From an uncultured Clostridium sp. (GTDB taxonomy: Bacteria; Bacillota; Clostridia; Christensenellales; Borkfalkiaceae), in NCBI GenBank assembly GCA_900555925.1, contig USMU01000060.1:1-9794 (forward strand): DNA of 9,794 nt, given 5' to 3'. Each line of letters begins with the position of its first letter. The first letter of the stretch is position 1. This document shows positions 7,224 to 9,794 of this stretch, one piece after another. A program made the position numbers and the translations under genes. The notes under the pieces were generated by a model. The model worked only from the letters and a program-made list of their open reading frames with translations, was not told where the DNA came from and ran no database searches.

Positions 7224-7766
7224 ATGAAGAAATTTGTTTGCCCTATTTGCGGTTATGTTCACGAAGGCGATACTCCCCCGGCAGAATGTCCTATCTGCCA
7301 TGCTCCCGGCTCCAAATTCAAAGAAATGACGGAAAAGACTTGGGCGGCAGAGCATATTGTCGGTGTAGCAAAAGACGCACCCGAAGATATTAAAGAAGGA
7401 CTGAGAATGAATTTCAACGGCGAATGCAGCGAAGTCGGTATGTATCTGGCTATGGCGCGCGTTGCTATCCGCGAGGGCTATCCCGAAATCGGCGAATTCT
7501 ATAAGCAAGCGGCTTGGGAAGAAGCGGAACATGCCTGTAAATTTGCAGAACTCTTGGGAGAAGTTGTCACCGATTCCACCAAAAAGAACCTCGAACTTCG
7601 CGTCGACGCGGAATTCGGCGCTACGCAGGGTAAAGTCGATATCGCGAAAAAGGCGAAAGAGCTCGGTCTCGACGCGATTCACGACACCGTACACGAAATG
7701 GCTCGCGACGAAGCTCGTCACGGTAAGGGCTTCGAAGGGCTTTTGAAGAGATACTTCGGCAAGTAA
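7224..7766 (+). CDS. Reverse rubrerythrin (rubredoxin domain first)
   Basis: This 180-residue cytoplasmic non-haem iron protein reduces hydrogen peroxide (and oxygen in clostridia), using electrons from NADH via rubredoxin or related carriers. The rubredoxin-type domain comes first, with C6-x2-C9 in CPICGY and C22-x2-C25 in CPICHAPG holding one iron. The four-helix di-iron domain follows. Likely ligands lie in NGECSE (65-70), EEAEH (99-103) and DEARH (162-166), plus a central glutamate near RVDAEFG (126-132). Order and length match the reverse rubrerythrins of clostridia, in which classical rubrerythrin domain order is swapped. AAGGAG about ten bases upstream supports the ATG at 7224. It is monocistronic, with a consensus promoter before it and a strong terminator after it. 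Clostridial homologues are often repressed by PerR, but I see no convincing PerR box here. The domain call is secure. Confidence 0.95.
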   Translation: MKKFVCPICGYVHEGDTPPAECPICHAPGSKFKEMTEKTWAAEHIVGVAKDAPEDIKEGLRMNFNGECSEVGMYLAMARVAIREGYPEIGEFYKQAAWEEAEHACKFAELLGEVVTDSTKKNLELRVDAEFGATQGKVDIAKKAKELGLDAIHDTVHEMARDEARHGKGFEGLLKRYFGK

Positions 7767-7802
7767 TCTGATTTTTGCTTACACTTTTAAGATAAATCCC
7801 CT

Positions 7803-7837
7803 CTCCCGCCCTTTCTTCGGAAAGGGCGGGAGTTTTT
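7803..7837 (+). terminator. Rho-independent terminator of the rubrerythrin gene
   Basis: CTCCCGCCCTTTC (7803-7815) and GAAAGGGCGGGAG (7820-7832) form a perfect 13-pair stem with a TTCG tetraloop, followed by five T. It begins 36 bases after the stop codon and isolates the rubrerythrin unit from the next gene. Confidence 0.95.
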
Positions 7838-7852
7838 CTGTTTTTCAAAGAC

Positions 7853-7881
7853 TTGACAGGGCGAAGAAATCATGATAGAAT
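7853..7881 (+). promoter_or_regulatory. Sigma-A promoter of the ThDP-enzyme gene
   Basis: TTGACA (7853-7858) and TAGAAT (7876-7881) are 17 bases apart, with a TG one base before the -10 (extended -10). Transcription should start near 7888, within the palindrome at 7886-7902. Confidence 0.88.
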
Positions 7882-7885
7882 GTAA

Positions 7886-7902
7886 TTTATTATTATAATA
7901 AA
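7886..7902 (+). promoter_or_regulatory. Perfect 17-bp palindrome at the transcription start (candidate operator)
   Basis: TTTATTATTATAATAAA is an exact 8-1-8 inverted repeat between the -10 and the ribosome binding site, covering the predicted start of transcription. A repressor bound here would block the promoter. The inner 15 bases differ at two symmetric positions from the PerR/Fur-type 7-1-7 box (TTATAAT-N-ATTATAA). The match is suggestive only, because sequence this AT-rich is easily palindromic. Confidence 0.45.
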
Positions 7903-7915
7903 GGGAGAAACGCTT

Positions 7916-9766
7916 ATGAAAATTCGCCTTGCCGACTATATAGCGAACTTCCTCGTCGATCGCGGGATTACAGATTGTTTTACCGTCGTCGGCGGGGGCG
8001 CCATGCACCTCAACGACGCGTTCGGCCACAAAGCAGGTCTGAAATGCCACTATAATCATCACGAACAAGCCTCGGCAATCGCCGCGGAGGCTTATGCCCG
8101 CCTCGATAACCGTCCCGCGCTCGTCTGCGTGACGACCGGTCCGGGAGGTACGAACGCTATCACGGGCGTTTTGGGGGCATGGCTGGACTCTATCCCCATG
8201 TTCGTCGTCAGCGGACAGGTCCGCTATGATACGACTGCACGTTACGCCGAACAATTTACAAACGGGCTTTCCCTCAGGGCCGTCGGCGATCAGGAATTCG
8301 ATATTACCCGCTCGGTTGGCTGTATGTGCAAATACGCGGAAATGTTGGAAAAGCCGGAAGATATTCGTTATATGTTGGAAAAGGCTTGGTTTCTTCTGAA
8401 AACGGGGCGTCCGGGGCCCGTATGGCTGGATATCCCCGTCAATTATCAGGGTATGATAATTGAAACGGACGGTCTTCGCGGTTACGATTCGACCGAAGAG
8501 GAAGCGCAGCTTCCCGCGCCCGTCAGTGACGAGATTGCCGATCAAATTATTAAAAAGATAGCCGGTGCAAAACGCCCTGTCATTTATACGGGAGGGGGAA
8601 TCCGCCTATCAGGCGGATTCCCGGCTTTTCGAAAAGCCGTCGAACGGCTCGGCGTTCCCGTCGTTACCTATTGGAACAGTGTAGATCTTATCGAGGACGA
8701 TAATCCCCTCTATTGCGGCAGAGGCGGAAACATGGGCGACCGAGCGGGCAATTTCGCCGTACAAAACAGTGATCTTCTCTTAGCGGTCGGGACCCGACTG
8801 AGTATTCGCCAAGTCGGATATAATTGGAAAACTTGGGCGCGGGAAGCAAAAGTCGTCATGGTAGACATCGACCCCGCGGAAATGAAAAAGCCCACTATTC
8901 ACGTAGATATGCCCGTCCACGCCGATGCGAAAGATTTTTTTGAAGCGCTTTTGCGCCGCACAGAAAAAAATTCTGCCGAAAATCCCGTATCTTTGCGCGA
9001 AGATTGGAGAGAACAATGCCGGCTGTGGAAAGAGCGTTACCCCGTCACTTTGGAACGACACTGGTCGGAAAACGGAAAGACGGCCAACGTCTTTGCCTTT
9101 ATCCGTTTTTTGAGTGACAGTCTCCCCGAAAACAGTCTGACTGCCGTCAGCAACGGCGCATGCTGCGTCGTGGGACACCAAAATTGGCGAATGAAGCGCG
9201 GCACGCGCTTCATTATCAACAGCGCCGTGGCCAGTATGGGCTACGGTCTGCCCGCGGCAATCGGGCTGTGCTTGGCGGCCGAAGGAAAAGAGACGATTTG
9301 TCTGGAAGGCGACGGCAGTATCATGATGAATTTACAGGAATTGCAGACCGTCGTCACTTCAAAGCTCCCCATTAAAATTTTCCTCATCAACAATGAGGGA
9401 TACCATAGTATCCGTCAGACGCAGAACAATCTTTTCGGAGGACATTCCAAAGTCGGAATCGGCCCGGAAAGCCACGATTTATCCTTTCCCTCCTATAAAA
9501 AAATTGCGGAGGCATTCGGGTATCCCTATTTCGAAGCGCACAGCAACGCGCAGATGAAAGAGGCAGTAAGAAACGCTTTGAGTACGGAAAGTTTTGCTTT
9601 CTGTGAGATTTTTACCGATACGAAACAGGTTTGGGAACCGAAAAGCAGCACCAAACGCCTCCCCGACGGGCGGCTGGTCAGCCCGCCTTTGGAGGATCTC
9701 GCGCCTTTTTTGGAGAGAGAAGAGCTCCTTAAAAATTTATATATTACTCCCATAGAAGAAGAATGA
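7916..9766 (+). CDS. Thiamine-diphosphate-dependent enzyme, acetolactate-synthase superfamily (sugar-cluster type)
   Basis: This 616-residue protein has the three-domain ThDP fold. The N-terminal pyrimidine-binding domain (about 1-180) carries catalytic E50 in NHHEQASAIAAEAY and the loop CVTTGPGGTN (71-80). The middle domain spans about 205-345. The C-terminal diphosphate/metal-binding domain (about 385-570) carries GDGS (465-468) and NN (492-493), the Mg-ThDP motif with its usual spacing of about 27. VVGGGAMHLNDAFG (24-37) and the tail SPPLEDLAPFLEREE (589-603) are traits I recall from ThDP proteins of O-antigen and capsule clusters, often annotated acetolactate synthase-like, rather than true IlvB. 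They are thought to make or transfer a two-carbon unit onto keto-sugars or pyruvate; the substrate here is unknown. No small regulatory subunit or sugar-nucleotide gene is in view. AAGGGAG eight bases upstream supports the ATG at 7916. Its coding sequence contains unusually perfect inverted repeats at 8596-8622 and 9190-9214. Confidence 0.85.
   Translation: MKIRLADYIANFLVDRGITDCFTVVGGGAMHLNDAFGHKAGLKCHYNHHEQASAIAAEAYARLDNRPALVCVTTGPGGTNAITGVLGAWLDSIPMFVVSGQVRYDTTARYAEQFTNGLSLRAVGDQEFDITRSVGCMCKYAEMLEKPEDIRYMLEKAWFLLKTGRPGPVWLDIPVNYQGMIIETDGLRGYDSTEEEAQLPAPVSDEIADQIIKKIAGAKRPVIYTGGGIRLSGGFPAFRKAVERLGVPVVTYWNSVDLIEDDNPLYCGRGGNMGDRAGNFAVQNSDLLLAVGTRLSIRQVGYNWKTWAREAKVVMVDIDPAEMKKPTIHVDMPVHADAKDFFEALLRRTEKNSAENPVSLREDWREQCRLWKERYPVTLERHWSENGKTANVFAFIRFLSDSLPENSLTAVSNGACCVVGHQNWRMKRGTRFIINSAVASMGYGLPAAIGLCLAAEGKETICLEGDGSIMMNLQELQTVVTSKLPIKIFLINNEGYHSIRQTQNNLFGGHSKVGIGPESHDLSFPSYKKIAEAFGYPYFEAHSNAQMKEAVRNALSTESFAFCEIFTDTKQVWEPKSSTKRLPDGRLVSPPLEDLAPFLEREELLKNLYITPIEEE
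8596..8648 (+). repeat. Cluster of inverted repeats inside the ThDP gene
   Basis: GGGAATCCGCC (8596-8606) and GGCGGATTCCC (8612-8622) are perfect 11-base arms around a five-base loop. CGGCTTTTCGAAAAGCCG (8622-8639) follows as a perfect 18-base palindrome. GCCG-TCGAA-CGGC (8636-8648) overlaps its right arm, so the last two structures exclude each other. All lie in frame within codons for GGIRLSGGFPAFRKAVERLG, an ordinary part of the protein. Confidence 0.8.
9190..9214 (+). repeat. Perfect inverted repeat inside the ThDP gene
   Basis: AATGAAGCGCG (9190-9200) and CGCGCTTCATT (9204-9214) are perfect 11-base arms around GCA. The repeat lies within codons for RMKRGTRFII. No T run follows, so it is not a terminator. 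Confidence 0.8.
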
Positions 9767-9771
9767 AAATC

Positions 9772-9794
9772 AGCCGCCCGCAATACGGGCGGCT
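9772..9794 (+). terminator. Likely terminator of the ThDP gene, cut by window end
   Basis: AGCCGCCCG (9772-9780) and CGGGCGGCT (9786-9794) form a perfect nine-pair stem with loop CAATA, five bases after the stop codon. An A run precedes it. The expected T run would lie beyond the window, so this is likely but not complete. Confidence 0.75.

Noticed and set aside
7152..7721. 189-codon minus-strand open frame opposite the rubrerythrin gene
   Set aside because: It is the antisense shadow of a certain gene; the protein shows no recognisable domain and covers the rubrerythrin promoter.
8342..8383. 12-base direct repeat ATGTTGGAAAAG (8342-8353 and 8372-8383)
   Set aside because: It encodes MLEK twice in a helical stretch of the ThDP protein; most simply a coincidence of similar helices and shared codons.
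7787..8545. 252-codon minus-strand open frame opposite the ThDP gene
   Set aside because: It runs through the rubrerythrin terminator and the ThDP promoter, resembles no family, and lies opposite conserved ThDP motifs.
1..9794. Mobile element, phage, CRISPR, toxin-antitoxin or defence system
   Set aside because: No transposase, integrase, terminal repeats, regular spaced repeats or short paired toxin-like genes were seen; all space is taken by metabolic genes and short control regions.

Overview
The window reads as an ordinary chromosomal stretch of a low-to-mid GC, Gram-positive anaerobe, most likely a member of the Clostridia. The reasons are strong AAGGAG-type ribosome binding sites, TTGACA/TATAAT promoters with 17-bp spacers, compact rho-independent terminators, a reverse rubrerythrin (an oxygen-defence protein typical of clostridia), a clostridial-type UDPGP gene, and an intracellular GH20 hexosaminidase. 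I cannot fix the genus. There is no sign of phage, plasmid, insertion sequence, CRISPR array or RNA gene.

Layout. Positions 1-229 (minus) hold the 5' end of a UDP-sugar pyrophosphorylase-family gene that runs off the window, with its own promoter. Positions 423-4185 (minus) are a galactose-type ABC sugar transporter operon in the standard order mglB-mglA-mglC. Upstream of it, 4375-5196 (minus) is an RpiR/MurR-type regulator with an N-terminal HTH and a sugar-phosphate-sensing SIS domain, with its own promoter and terminator. Next, 5363-6964 (minus) is a cytoplasmic GH20 beta-N-acetylhexosaminidase, also with its own promoter and terminator. After a divergent promoter region, 7224-7766 (plus) is a reverse rubrerythrin and 7916-9766 (plus) is a stand-alone thiamine-diphosphate-dependent enzyme of the acetolactate-synthase superfamily. 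Both have near-consensus promoters and are followed by strong hairpins.

How the genes may work together. The left half looks like a small carbohydrate locus: a periplasmic-binding-type transporter brings in a sugar, the RpiR protein could sense its phosphate, the GH20 enzyme could split imported N-acetylhexosaminides, and the UDPGP enzyme could make the UDP-sugar. This link is inferred from proximity. Each unit is transcriptionally separate, and the binding protein keeps most but not all galactose/glucose contact residues. The right half is unrelated: peroxide/oxygen defence, then a sugar- or acetolactate-type ThDP enzyme whose partners are not in view.

No new biological system is evident. 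The most unusual signals are a perfect 17-bp palindrome at the transcription start of the ThDP gene, and two perfect 11-bp-arm inverted repeats inside its coding sequence.
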